DNA from: Pseudomonas sp. RIT-PI-S
Lineage (GTDB): Bacteria > Pseudomonadota > Gammaproteobacteria > Pseudomonadales > Pseudomonadaceae
Assembly (NCBI RefSeq): GCF_025642975.1
Contig: NZ_JANZKJ010000001.1
Location: 310,001 to 374,000 of the forward strand
Direction: 5' to 3'
Length of the DNA stretch: 64,000 nucleotides
Shown: piece by piece, positions 37,651 through 47,696 of the stretch
How the letters are laid out: the number at the start of each line of letters is the position of its first letter
Position numbering within the stretch: position 1 is the stretch's first letter
Program-made: the position numbers and the translations under genes
Notes under the pieces: generated by a model
The model's database searches: none
Seen by the model: only the letters and a program-made list of their open reading frames with translations
Told to the model about the DNA's origin: nothing

Positions 37651-37683
37651 CTTTATGGGGCATTTGTCGTGTGAGTAGCAGTC

Positions 37684-38232
37684 TCATACTGCATTGATAT
37701 ATAAGTTCTTATATTTTGACATTGAGTCAGTCAGACGCTGTTTTAAATACCCGTTCACATCGCCAAGGACATCGCAGATGTGGTGAGACTCTGCCAGATA
37801 CGACACACGCTTTTCATCCCCCCACGTAGCAGGCGCTGATTGAAGGTTTGTGATGCGGTCACATAATTTGATGCAGGCAGCCTCCTGAGAATGCTCTGCA
37901 ATGCCGCGCAGATATTTTTCCTCGGAGAATGGCGTAATGAGGTTCTTGCTGAGGCATGCAACTGTTGACGCGACCTCAACGCCAAAGACGGCTGCAAGCT
38001 CCTCCTGCGTCGTGGGGGTATCTTCGAGCACGTCATGCAATAGCGCAGCCGGCAAGGCGATGTCGAGAATACCTATGGGCTCATTAATGCTGGCGAAAAT
38101 CAGTTCATTGGCAACCATTGCCACGTGGGTCGCATACGGAAGCTCTGAGCCTTTCATCTTTTGATTTATATGAGCCTGAGAGGCGAACAACCAGGCTTTG
38201 TTGTATAGGTGGGGCAGGTTAATTGCATTCAT
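37684..38232 (-). CDS. Small alarmone hydrolase (SpoT/Mesh1-type HD protein), likely immunity factor
   Basis: A 182-aa stand-alone HD hydrolase resembling the hydrolase domain of SpoT and animal Mesh1. The metal-site residues are all present: H36 (YATHV), H66-D67 (AALLHDVLEDT) and D125 (IKLCDRITNL), and the ED pair at 70-71 is also kept. Expected activity is removal of pyrophosphate from (p)ppGpp-like nucleotides. It lies two genes after an effector with a RelA/SpoT-like synthetase domain, so it most likely destroys the product of that toxin. ATG 38232 is used; a TTG at 38265 is the alternative. Confidence 0.85.
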   Translation of the reverse strand: MNAINLPHLYNKAWLFASQAHINQKMKGSELPYATHVAMVANELIFASINEPIGILDIALPAALLHDVLEDTPTTQEELAAVFGVEVASTVACLSKNLITPFSEEKYLRGIAEHSQEAACIKLCDRITNLQSAPATWGDEKRVSYLAESHHICDVLGDVNGYLKQRLTDSMSKYKNLYINAV

Positions 38233-38320
38233 GAAGGTGGTCTCGTTAAAAGCGTCTCTGAGCAACTCGCGCCCTACATTCCCCGCTAAGCTCCAATGAA
38301 GCGCTTGGTCATTTGAAAAT

Positions 38321-38554
38321 TTAGCGACGAGGGCGTCCCGCTAAGTATTCCTCTTGCGTTATCTCATCGCCAAAGCAAAGCGCTTCATTGAATAGGCGAT
38401 TATCGTACGGTACTGTATGGCTACTTTCGGAAGCACCGTAAAATCGCACAAAAACTTTTTTTGAGCGATGATCCCAGCGATACATGACCTCTTCGTAAGG
38501 ATAGGACACGAAGATATCTTCAAGTTCGAACCGCTCGCCTTTGTTAATGCCCAT
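38321..38554 (-). CDS. 77-aa protein coupled to the effector gene, probable immunity protein
   Basis: The gene starts 11 nt inside the effector's 3' end (ATG 38554, site AAGAGG), so translation is coupled. The soluble product (FELEDIFVSYPYEEVMYRWD...) has no domain I recognise. Position and coupling are those of a cognate immunity protein. Part of its start is duplicated at 35937-35976. Confidence 0.65.
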   Translation of the reverse strand: MGINKGERFELEDIFVSYPYEEVMYRWDHRSKKVFVRFYGASESSHTVPYDNRLFNEALCFGDEITQEEYLAGRPRR

Positions 38555-38568
38555 TGAGACCTCTTACT
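38529..38568 (-). repeat. Toxin/immunity junction, copy with intact genes
   Basis: The 40-bp partner of the ghost repeat at 35937-35976 (33/40 identical, same orientation, about 2.6 kb apart). It contains the effector stop, the 77-aa gene start and its ribosome site. Confidence 0.7.
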
Positions 38569-40052
38569 GCGTTGTAGTATGCCTTGCTCTCCTCGGCAAT
38601 CGCTTTTGCACTTGCAGCGGAGGGGTCTAGTACTCGCCAATCTTCATAAAGGCGGTGTCCGAGACCACCCGGAACACCTGCCTTGGCTGCAACTGCATCG
38701 TAGGTCTCACTGCCAAGCAAATTTCTAGCGAGAGCCTCGGGTTCTTTTGCAAAGATCATCTGAGGAGAGTTCACTTGGATTTCTCCGATAAGGCCCGTCT
38801 TGGTCATCATCGAAGAGTTTACCCCGCTGTAGCCTAACGGATGGAGGCTCCCATCGATGCTTTTCACATCGGCGCCACGCTGAGCAAGCTCTGCTGCGAC
38901 AGCGCTAATTTTTTCTGCAGGCACGACAATGGTATTTCGCGCTAAATCCTTGATGCGTGTGGCGTCGCCGCCATAATCATTCATGATTTTTTGCAAAGCT
39001 CGCATTCGCGATTTGATGGGGGCTTTGGCTACTGTCCCACCATACTGAGCGGCAAGGTTATCGGCTAGGGTGTCGATTTCGGCCTTGGTGGCACCAGCCT
39101 TCGCATACATCTCTTCAAAGGTGCTCGGCTTCTCTTTGGGAGATTCTTTTCCCTTCTGCTGAGCCAGAGGGGCTGGCTCAACCTTTGCCAAAGGCGCCGG
39201 CTCATTCACGCTTAACTCAGGATTAGCTAGCATCTTCTGCTCGTTGCGCGCCAGCCAAGCAGCAAGTTCCTTGTTCGGCATCCCGGCGCGAAGGCTTGCG
39301 CTGCGCGTTGCAATGCTCTCCATGCTGCTAAGCACGCCAGCCTTGATCTGCCCCCGCGTCAGGTAAGTAACGATAGCCGTCAGCAGGAGCAGCACCAATT
39401 GTTCTTGGCCGCGTGCTAACTGCCGCGCTGCGCGCCCGATGCGTTCATCTTTTAGGGCTGCAGAGCCGCCAGTTGGATCAAGGTCTGGATGCTGTAAACC
39501 TTCTTCGGCGTGCCAGGCGCTGGTGATTCCGTCATACAAAGTGGAAAGGCAAGGCATTAGCCCCTTGCAGAAATATTCGCTAATAGCGCCCAGGCCGAGC
39601 GCCATCAATATGAGGTTACCCACTTGCAGGCCGATACCGCCTCCGAGCATTGCACCGGGAGCTGCACCCGCACCCAAGGCCATTGAACCTGCGGCGCCAC
39701 CCGCCAATGCCCCAATCGCCACGCTGCTGCCCACGATCATCACGACTTCACGGATCACCTGCATGAGGACCGGAAGGATTTGCTCAATCTCAATAGACGC
39801 CCACTTGCGCATCAGATTGGCCTGGATGATCGGGTAGGATTTCGCCATCGCGAGGCGCACAGCGTCGATACGACTGCCGCCTGCATAGCCATAGGCAAGA
39901 GTAGCGGTATTGCTGGCGCGGCGTGTGAAACCGTTCCAGCCGTCATGAGCGCTCTGAAAGCCGCTGTGGACGCTTTGATTCAGCGCGTTGAATGTTTGGT
40001 CGAGGTTCCTTTCGACGTCATCCCAGCTCGGGACACTCCTTGAAAAATCCAT
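38544..40052 (-). CDS. Polymorphic-toxin effector with C-terminal RelA/SpoT-like synthetase domain
   Basis: A 502-aa protein. Residues 1-85 are amphipathic. Residues 91-162 are a Gly/Ala-rich hydrophobic region and 216-231 a further hydrophobic helix, together a translocation-type N-terminus as in type VI effectors. A linker of charged repeats (280-310) leads to the toxin domain (about 312-500). That domain has the RelA/SpoT order of motifs: K347-S-R, D369 in IKDLARNTIVV, Y408 in LGYSGVNSS, and E424/Q426 in GEIQVNSP. These match the Mg-binding Asp, base-stacking Tyr and catalytic Glu of (p)ppGpp synthetases. No signal peptide and no VgrG, Hcp or PAAR is seen nearby. Likely substrate: purine nucleotides of the target cell. 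Confidence 0.75.
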   Translation of the reverse strand: MDFSRSVPSWDDVERNLDQTFNALNQSVHSGFQSAHDGWNGFTRRASNTATLAYGYAGGSRIDAVRLAMAKSYPIIQANLMRKWASIEIEQILPVLMQVIREVVMIVGSSVAIGALAGGAAGSMALGAGAAPGAMLGGGIGLQVGNLILMALGLGAISEYFCKGLMPCLSTLYDGITSAWHAEEGLQHPDLDPTGGSAALKDERIGRAARQLARGQEQLVLLLLTAIVTYLTRGQIKAGVLSSMESIATRSASLRAGMPNKELAAWLARNEQKMLANPELSVNEPAPLAKVEPAPLAQQKGKESPKEKPSTFEEMYAKAGATKAEIDTLADNLAAQYGGTVAKAPIKSRMRALQKIMNDYGGDATRIKDLARNTIVVPAEKISAVAAELAQRGADVKSIDGSLHPLGYSGVNSSMMTKTGLIGEIQVNSPQMIFAKEPEALARNLLGSETYDAVAAKAGVPGGLGHRLYEDWRVLDPSAASAKAIAEESKAYYNAVRGLNGH

Positions 40053-40188
40053 TTAATTCCTTTGATTCCAGTTTCTGCTCGCGAGCATTGTGTGCTCGCT
40101 CCATCTTGGTACCCCAAAGCTTGGTATTTATTGGGATACAAGCGGGAAATACTACGGGAAACAGGGTTAGACGCAGATGATCAGGCAC

Positions 40189-40221
40189 AAAAAAACCGGC
40201 TCATTTGGCCGGTTTCTTTTT
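40189..40221. terminator. Two-way terminator after tRNA-Leu
   Basis: AAACCGGC-7 nt-GCCGGTTT with an A-run on one side and CTTTTT on the other. On the minus strand it ends the tRNA transcript with eight T. Confidence 0.85.
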
Positions 40222-40256
40222 CGCTGTTCCGTCACCGGAACCGCGCTACAGCTAGA

Positions 40257-40341
40257 TGGTGCCCCGAGGGAGACTCGAACTCCCACTCCTTTCGAAAACG
40301 GATTTTGAATCCGCCGCGTCTACCAATTCCGCCATCAGGGC
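40257..40341 (-). tRNA. tRNA-Leu(CAA)
   Basis: An 85-nt class II tRNA with a long variable arm. The acceptor stem GCCCTGA/TCGGGGC pairs fully (one G-T), and ACCA is encoded at the 3' end. The anticodon arm GCGGA-TTCAAAA-TCCGT gives anticodon CAA, reading UUG. The T-arm contains GTTCGAGTC. It lies between the toxin island (on its 3' side) and queA. Confidence 0.95.
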
Positions 40342-40354
40342 TTGATGGGCGCGA

Positions 40355-40383
40355 AGTATAGAGAGGGCGCGACCGTTGGTCAA
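40355..40383 (-). promoter_or_regulatory. Sigma70 promoter of tRNA-Leu
   Basis: On the minus strand TTGACC, a 17-nt spacer and TATACT, ending 14 nt before the mature tRNA. Close to consensus with ideal spacing. Confidence 0.8.
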
Positions 40384-40453
40384 TCGTGTTTCATGGTAAA
40401 AAATACAGTTTTCCGCTAAGCTTTCCGGCCCTGCTGATCCCCTTGTGCCTACG

Positions 40454-42654
<2,201 letters not shown>

Positions 42655-42686
42655 TAATTGACGATTCACGTCGAATGGAGCGCTGA

Positions 42687-43022
42687 ATGAGCTTTCTGAT
42701 CCCCGCCGCCTACGCGGACGCCGCCGCACCTGCGGCCGGCCCGGCCGGTACCGGCTTCGAATGGATTTTCCTGGTCGGCTTCCTGGTGATCTTCTACTTC
42801 ATGATCTGGCGCCCGCAGGCCAAGCGCGCCAAAGAGCAGAAGAACCTGCTCGGCGGCTTGCAGAAGGGCGACGAAGTGGTCACCACCGGCGGTATTGCCG
42901 GCAAGATCATCAAGGTCAGCGACGACTTCGTGGTGCTGGAAGTGTCCGACACCGTCGAGCTGAAATTCCAGAAAGGTGCGATTGCCGCCACCTTGCCCAA
43001 GGGCACGCTTAAAGCGATCTGA
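42687..43022 (+). CDS. yajC: Preprotein translocase subunit YajC
   Basis: A 111-aa small membrane protein of the SecDF-YajC complex. One transmembrane helix (about 27-44, FEWIFLVGFLVIFYFMIWRP) is followed by a conserved cytosolic part (GDEVVTTGGIAGKI). It helps SecYEG export by association with SecDF. It is third in the queA operon, 32 nt after tgt. Confidence 0.97.
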   Translation: MSFLIPAAYADAAAPAAGPAGTGFEWIFLVGFLVIFYFMIWRPQAKRAKEQKNLLGGLQKGDEVVTTGGIAGKIIKVSDDFVVLEVSDTVELKFQKGAIAATLPKGTLKAI

Positions 43023-43081
43023 TCCAAGACTTCTACCTTGGCGGGGTGCGCAACGTGCCCCGCGTTTGAACGGGCGGCGTG

Positions 43082-44950
43082 ATGCTGAACAAATACCCTC
43101 TGTGGAAATACATCCTGATCGTGGCGGTACTCGCGGTCGGCTTTATCTATTCCGCACCCAACCTCTACCCAGATGACCCGGCTATCCAGCTGTCCGGTGC
43201 CAGCACCGCGCTGCAGGTGGGCCAGGGCGACCTGGACAAGGCCACCAAGGCGTTGAGCGATGCCGGCATTGCCGTCAAGGCCGCCAGCCTGACCGGCAAT
43301 GGCAAGGGCGGCCTGCTGCGCCTGACTCGCCAGGAAGACCAGTTGCCCGCCAAGGATGTGGTCCGCAAGGCCATGGGCGACGACTACGTGGTGGCGGTGA
43401 ACCTGGCGCGTACCACACCGCAGTGGTTGCGCAATCTGGGTGCCAGCCCAATGAAGCTCGGCCTGGACCTCTCTGGCGGTGTGCACTTCCTGCTGGAAGT
43501 GGACATGGACAAAGCCCTCGATGCCCGCATGAAGGTCTATGAAGGCGAAGTGAAGACCTTGCTGCGCAAGGAAAAAGTACGCTACCGCAGCCTGCCCCAG
43601 CAGGATGGCGGCATCATGCTGGGCTTCTCCGACGATGCTACCCGCGACCAGGCTCGTGACCTGATCCGCAAGAATTTCAAGGACTTCGACCTCGCCACCA
43701 CCGAGCGCAACGAGCTGGCGGTGCTGCGCCTGGGGCTGACCCAGGCCAAGGTGTCGGAGATCCGCGACTACGCCATCAAGCAGAACCTCACCACCGTTCG
43801 CAACCGGGTGAACGAGCTGGGCGTGGCCGAGCCGCTGGTGCAGCGCCAGGGCGCCAACCGCATCGTGGTCGAGCTGCCCGGCGTGCAAGACACCGCCGAG
43901 GCCAAGCGCATTCTCGGCAAGACCGCCAACCTGGAGTTCCGCCTGGCCGCGGGCCCGGATGACAGCCGCGCCACCACCGAGCAGTTCGAGTTCCGTGAAG
44001 GCAACCGCCCGGCGGCGACCGTTGAGCGTGGCCTGATCATCACCGGTGACCAGGTGACCGACGCCCAGGCGAGCTACGACGAGCACGGCCGCCCGCAGGT
44101 GAACATTCGCCTTGATGGCCATGGCGGCGACCTGATGAGTCGCGCCACCCGCAGCAATGTGGGCCGTGGCATGGCGGTGATCTTCATCGAGCAGAAGCCG
44201 ACCACCAAATACGTCAAGCAGACCGTGGACGGTGTCGAGCAGGAAGTGGCAGTGCCCACCTTCACCGAAGAGAAGAAAATCATCAGCCTGGCGACCATCC
44301 AGTCGCCGCTGGGCAGCCAGTTCCGTATCACCGGCCTGAACGGCCAGGGCGAGTCTTCCGAGCTGGCCCTGCTGCTGCGCGCCGGCGGCCTGGCGGCGCC
44401 GATGTACTTCGCCGAAGAACGTACCATCGGCCCGAGCCTCGGCGCGGACAACATCACCAAGGGTATTCATGCTGCCTTGTGGGGCATGCTCTTCGTGTCG
44501 CTGTTCATCATCGCGATCTACCGCTTCTTCGGCGTGATCGCCACCGTGGCGCTGGCCTTCAACATGGTCATGCTGTTGGCGTTGATGTCCCTGCTGGGAG
44601 CCACCCTGACCCTGCCGGGCATCGCCGGTATCGTGTTGACCATGGGCATGGCGGTGGACGCCAACGTGCTGATCTTCTCGCGTATCCGTGAGGAAATCGC
44701 TGCCGGCATGAGTGTGCAGCGGGCCATTCACGAGGGCTTCAACCGTGCCTACACGGCGATTATCGACGCCAACCTGACCAGCCTGCTGGTGGGCGCGATT
44801 CTCTTCGCCATGGGTACCGGGCCGGTGAAAGGCTTCGCCGTGACCATGTCCCTCGGGATCTTTACTTCGATGTTCACCGCCATCATGGTGACCCGCGCGA
44901 TGATCAACCTGATCTACGGCGGCCGTGACGTCAAGAAGCTGTGGATTTGA
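43082..44950 (+). CDS. secD: Protein translocase subunit SecD
   Basis: A 622-aa inner-membrane protein: one N-terminal helix, a large periplasmic region with P1 domain (from about 110, GLDLSGGVHFLLEVD) and five C-terminal helices. The conserved proton-path Asp lies in GMAVDANVLIFSRI. It works with SecF in late steps of secretion using proton motive force. ATG 43082 (MLNKYPLWKY) fits Pseudomonas homologues; a GTG lies one codon before. Confidence 0.97.
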   Translation: MLNKYPLWKYILIVAVLAVGFIYSAPNLYPDDPAIQLSGASTALQVGQGDLDKATKALSDAGIAVKAASLTGNGKGGLLRLTRQEDQLPAKDVVRKAMGDDYVVAVNLARTTPQWLRNLGASPMKLGLDLSGGVHFLLEVDMDKALDARMKVYEGEVKTLLRKEKVRYRSLPQQDGGIMLGFSDDATRDQARDLIRKNFKDFDLATTERNELAVLRLGLTQAKVSEIRDYAIKQNLTTVRNRVNELGVAEPLVQRQGANRIVVELPGVQDTAEAKRILGKTANLEFRLAAGPDDSRATTEQFEFREGNRPAATVERGLIITGDQVTDAQASYDEHGRPQVNIRLDGHGGDLMSRATRSNVGRGMAVIFIEQKPTTKYVKQTVDGVEQEVAVPTFTEEKKIISLATIQSPLGSQFRITGLNGQGESSELALLLRAGGLAAPMYFAEERTIGPSLGADNITKGIHAALWGMLFVSLFIIAIYRFFGVIATVALAFNMVMLLALMSLLGATLTLPGIAGIVLTMGMAVDANVLIFSRIREEIAAGMSVQRAIHEGFNRAYTAIIDANLTSLLVGAILFAMGTGPVKGFAVTMSLGIFTSMFTAIMVTRAMINLIYGGRDVKKLWI

Positions 44951-44960
44951 GGCCACTGCC

Positions 44961-45872
44961 ATGAAAAAGACCATCAACTTCATGGGCGTGCGCAATATTG
45001 CGTTCGCCGTCACCTTGCTCCTGACCCTGCTGGCGCTGTTCAGCTGGTTCTACAAGGGGCTCAATTTTGGCTTGGACTTCACCGGCGGTACGCTCATCGA
45101 GCTGACCTACGAGAAGCCCGTTGAACTGGGCGGCCTGCGTAAGGAACTGGCCGACGCCGGCTACCACGAAGCGATCGTGCAGAGCTTCGGCGCCGCCACT
45201 GATGTGCTGGTGCGCATGCCGGGTGAAGATCCGAAGCTGGGCACCGAGGTCGCCAATGCCTTGCGCAAAGTCAGCGGGGATAACCCGGCGACTCTCAAAC
45301 GCGTGGAGTTCGTAGGCCCACAGGTGGGCGAAGAGCTTCGCGACCAGGGCGGCCTCGGCATGCTGCTGGCGCTGGGCGGCGTGCTGCTTTACCTGGCCTT
45401 CCGCTTCCAATGGAAGTTCGCGGTGGGCGCCATCGTGTCGCTGATCCACGACGTGGTAGTGACCCTGGGTATCCTCTCGTTCTTCCAGGTCACCTTCGAC
45501 CTGACGGTGCTGGCGGCGGTGCTGGCGATCATCGGTTATTCGCTCAACGACACCATCGTGGTGTTCGACCGGGTTCGTGAAAACTTCCGGGTCATGCGCA
45601 AGGCCTCGCTGATCGAAAACATCAACGTGTCCACCACCCAGACGCTGCTGCGGACCATCGCCACGTCGGTGTCGACCTTGTTAGCCATTGGCGCGTTGCT
45701 GCTGTTCGGTGGCGACAACCTGTTCGGCTTCTCGCTGGCGTTGTTCATCGGTGTACTGGCGGGTACTTACTCGTCCATCTACATCGCCAACGTGGTGTTG
45801 ATCTGGCTGAACCTCACCAGCGACGACCTGATCCCGCCGGCTGCCAAGGATACGGTCGACGACCGCCCCTGA
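44961..45872 (+). CDS. secF: Protein translocase subunit SecF
   Basis: A 303-aa inner-membrane protein with six helices and the motif GLDFTGGTLIEL after the first. The segment GYSLNDTIVVFDRVREN in the fourth is a SecF signature. It starts 10 nt after secD and is followed by a strong terminator. ATG 44961 (MKKTINFMGVRN) is the family start. Confidence 0.97.
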   Translation: MKKTINFMGVRNIAFAVTLLLTLLALFSWFYKGLNFGLDFTGGTLIELTYEKPVELGGLRKELADAGYHEAIVQSFGAATDVLVRMPGEDPKLGTEVANALRKVSGDNPATLKRVEFVGPQVGEELRDQGGLGMLLALGGVLLYLAFRFQWKFAVGAIVSLIHDVVVTLGILSFFQVTFDLTVLAAVLAIIGYSLNDTIVVFDRVRENFRVMRKASLIENINVSTTQTLLRTIATSVSTLLAIGALLLFGGDNLFGFSLALFIGVLAGTYSSIYIANVVLIWLNLTSDDLIPPAAKDTVDDRP

Positions 45873-45905
45873 GTGCCCGGCAGCGTAAGCTGCGCTAAGT
45901 CCTTG

Positions 45906-45941
45906 AAAACCGGCGGAAGTTGAACTTCCGCCGGTTTTTTT
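45906..45941 (+). terminator. Strong terminator of the queA-secF operon
   Basis: A 15-bp perfect stem (AAAACCGGCGGAAGT/ACTTCCGCCGGTTTT) with a 3-nt loop, followed by T. Confidence 0.92.
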
Positions 45942-45998
45942 GCTCCAAGGCTAGGCAAAGTGCGAGGCCATCATCCCCCTCGCTATCAGGAGGTTCCC

Positions 45999-46550
45999 GT
46001 GAACAAATCGTTGCTGGTCGGTGCAGTGTTGGGTGCTGTCGGTGTAACTGCCGGGGGTGCTGTCGCTACCTACAGCCTCGTAAGCAACAAGGCTCCGGAG
46101 TACGCCCAAGTGTTGGCGGCGGAGCCGATCAATGAACAGATCAAAACCCCGCGTGAGGTCTGTAAGGACGTAGCCGTGACCCGCCAGCGGCCGGTGCAGG
46201 ATCAGCACCAGATCGTCGGCAGTGTGCTCGGCGCAGTGGCGGGTGGGCTGCTGGGGCACCAGGTCGGCGGTGGGCATGGCAAGCAGCTCGCCACGGTAGC
46301 TGGTGCGGTCGGCGGTGGGTATGCAGGTAACAAGGCTCAGGAGCACCTGCAGGCCGGCGATACCTACACCACCACTCAAACCCGTTGCAGCACCGTCAGC
46401 GATATCAGCGACAAGCTGGTGGGCTACAACGTGAAGTACCAGCTCAATGGCCAAGTGGGCCAGGTACGCATGGACCACAACCCAGGCGCGCAGATTCCAG
46501 TGACCAAGGATGGGCAGTTGGTGCTGACCCAGGCGCCAGCGGCGCAATAG
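45999..46550 (+). CDS. Glycine-zipper (2TM, Rick_17kDa-type) envelope protein
   Basis: A 183-aa protein with an N-terminal membrane or signal helix (NKSLLVGAVLGAVGVTAGGA) and a glycine-zipper segment (about 80-110: GSVLGAVAGGLLGHQVGGG). The C-terminal domain has a conserved Cys. Related outer-membrane proteins affect envelope stability; the role here is unknown. GTG 45999 is chosen because the perfect AGGAGG lies 5 nt before it; the ATG-like frame extension from 45960 lacks a site. Confidence 0.8.
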   Translation: MNKSLLVGAVLGAVGVTAGGAVATYSLVSNKAPEYAQVLAAEPINEQIKTPREVCKDVAVTRQRPVQDQHQIVGSVLGAVAGGLLGHQVGGGHGKQLATVAGAVGGGYAGNKAQEHLQAGDTYTTTQTRCSTVSDISDKLVGYNVKYQLNGQVGQVRMDHNPGAQIPVTKDGQLVLTQAPAAQ

Positions 46551-46688
46551 CCTGTGTGAATGGAGGGGGCGGTCATTCGGCAAAGCCCACGAGTGTCAGG
46601 TATCGGCACATGAGCGACGGCTGGTTCCCAGGCTTCGCCTGGTCCTACAGGGCACCTGTTCAATCGCCATAGCGCTTGGTACCGGCAC

Positions 46689-46718
46689 AAAAAAAAGCAC
46701 CCCGCGGGGTGCTTTTTT
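46689..46718. terminator. Bidirectional terminator between convergent genes
   Basis: AAAAAAGCACCCC/GGGGTGCTTTTTT, a perfect palindromic stem with A- and T-runs on either side, serving the gly-zipper gene and suhB. Confidence 0.93.
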
Positions 46719-46735
46719 ATTGAGCTAGGGACCGA

Positions 46736-47551
46736 TCAGCGCTTCATCGAAGCCGGCAGGTGCGGTTGGATGGCCGTCAGCACGGCCTTGAAGCATTTGG
46801 TGTTGCCCGCAACCACATGACCTTTTTCGAGGAATTCATGGCCGCCGGTGAAGTCGCTCACCAGCCCGCCAGCTTCCTGGATCAGCAGGGCGCCAGCGGC
46901 CATGTCCCACTCGGACAGCCCCGATTCCCAGAACGCATCGAAGCGGCCGGCGGCTACATAGGCGAGGTCCAGGCTGGCGGCGCCGGCGCGGCGGATGCCG
47001 GCGGTTTCGCCAACCAGCGCACGGAACATGCCCAGGTAGTTGTCCAGGTGCTCCATCTGGTTGTCGCGGAACGGGAAGCCGGTGCCCAGCAGGGCACCTT
47101 CCAGGCTGCGGCGTGCGCTGACCCGCAGGCGGCGGCCGTTCAGCGCGGCGCCACGGCCACGGCTGGCGGTGAATTCTTCCTGGCGGACGGGGTCCAGCAC
47201 GACGGCGTGTTCCAGGCGGCCACGGTATTTGCAGGCAATGCTGACTGCAAAGTGCGGAACGCCGCGCACGAAGTTGGTGGTGCCGTCGAGCGGGTCGATG
47301 ATCCAGAGGTAATCCTCGCCTTCGCCGCTGCCGGCATGCAGGCCGCTTTCCTCGCCGAGGATCCCGTGGTTCGGGTAGGCCTTGCGTAATGCGGTGATGA
47401 TCGCTTGCTCGGCAGCGCGGTCGACTTCGCTGACGTAGTCTTTGGCGTCCTTTTCATCGACCTTGATGCTATCCAGCCGCTCGATGGAGCGGAAGATCAG
47501 TTCACTGGCGCTGCGGGCGGCGCGCAGCGCGATATTCAGCATGGGCTGCAT
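46736..47551 (-). CDS. suhB: Inositol-1-monophosphatase SuhB
   Basis: A 271-aa Mg-dependent phosphatase. Metal-site motifs: GEESG, DPLDGTTNF and WDMAAGALL. SuhB in proteobacteria also binds the Nus complex and helps ribosomal RNA antitermination. The start is ATG 47551 with AGGTGA upstream; the frame extends further but the family starts here (MQPMLNIALRAAR). Divergent from trmJ. Confidence 0.96.
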   Translation of the reverse strand: MQPMLNIALRAARSASELIFRSIERLDSIKVDEKDAKDYVSEVDRAAEQAIITALRKAYPNHGILGEESGLHAGSGEGEDYLWIIDPLDGTTNFVRGVPHFAVSIACKYRGRLEHAVVLDPVRQEEFTASRGRGAALNGRRLRVSARRSLEGALLGTGFPFRDNQMEHLDNYLGMFRALVGETAGIRRAGAASLDLAYVAAGRFDAFWESGLSEWDMAAGALLIQEAGGLVSDFTGGHEFLEKGHVVAGNTKCFKAVLTAIQPHLPASMKR

Positions 47552-47696
47552 GGATATTCTTTCACCTGGGTCATTAAAAAGAGCCGGGCATTCTACCAGA
47601 AAAGCCAGCACTAAGAAGTGGGCCTTGAGCCTTCATAGCGTTGCTTTCGTCGCTTCTGTAGAATTCGCCCCCTTTCCTTTTACGGGAGCGCCCAAG

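Noticed and set aside
40257..40341. tRNA-Leu 3' end as an attachment site with a direct repeat
   Set aside because: I found no second copy of its 3' sequence and no integrase in the window.
42794..45013. A 739-codon minus-strand frame opposite yajC-secD
   Set aside because: Antisense shadow of conserved genes with no ribosome site or domain.
46628..46642. CCAGGC-TTC-GCCTGG as part of a REP element
   Set aside because: Only one small palindrome is visible and no further copies were noticed in the window.
47442..47696. Upstream extension of the trmJ reading frame
   Set aside because: It runs through the 5' end of the divergent suhB gene; the GTG at 47697 has a good ribosome site and gives the family N-terminus.
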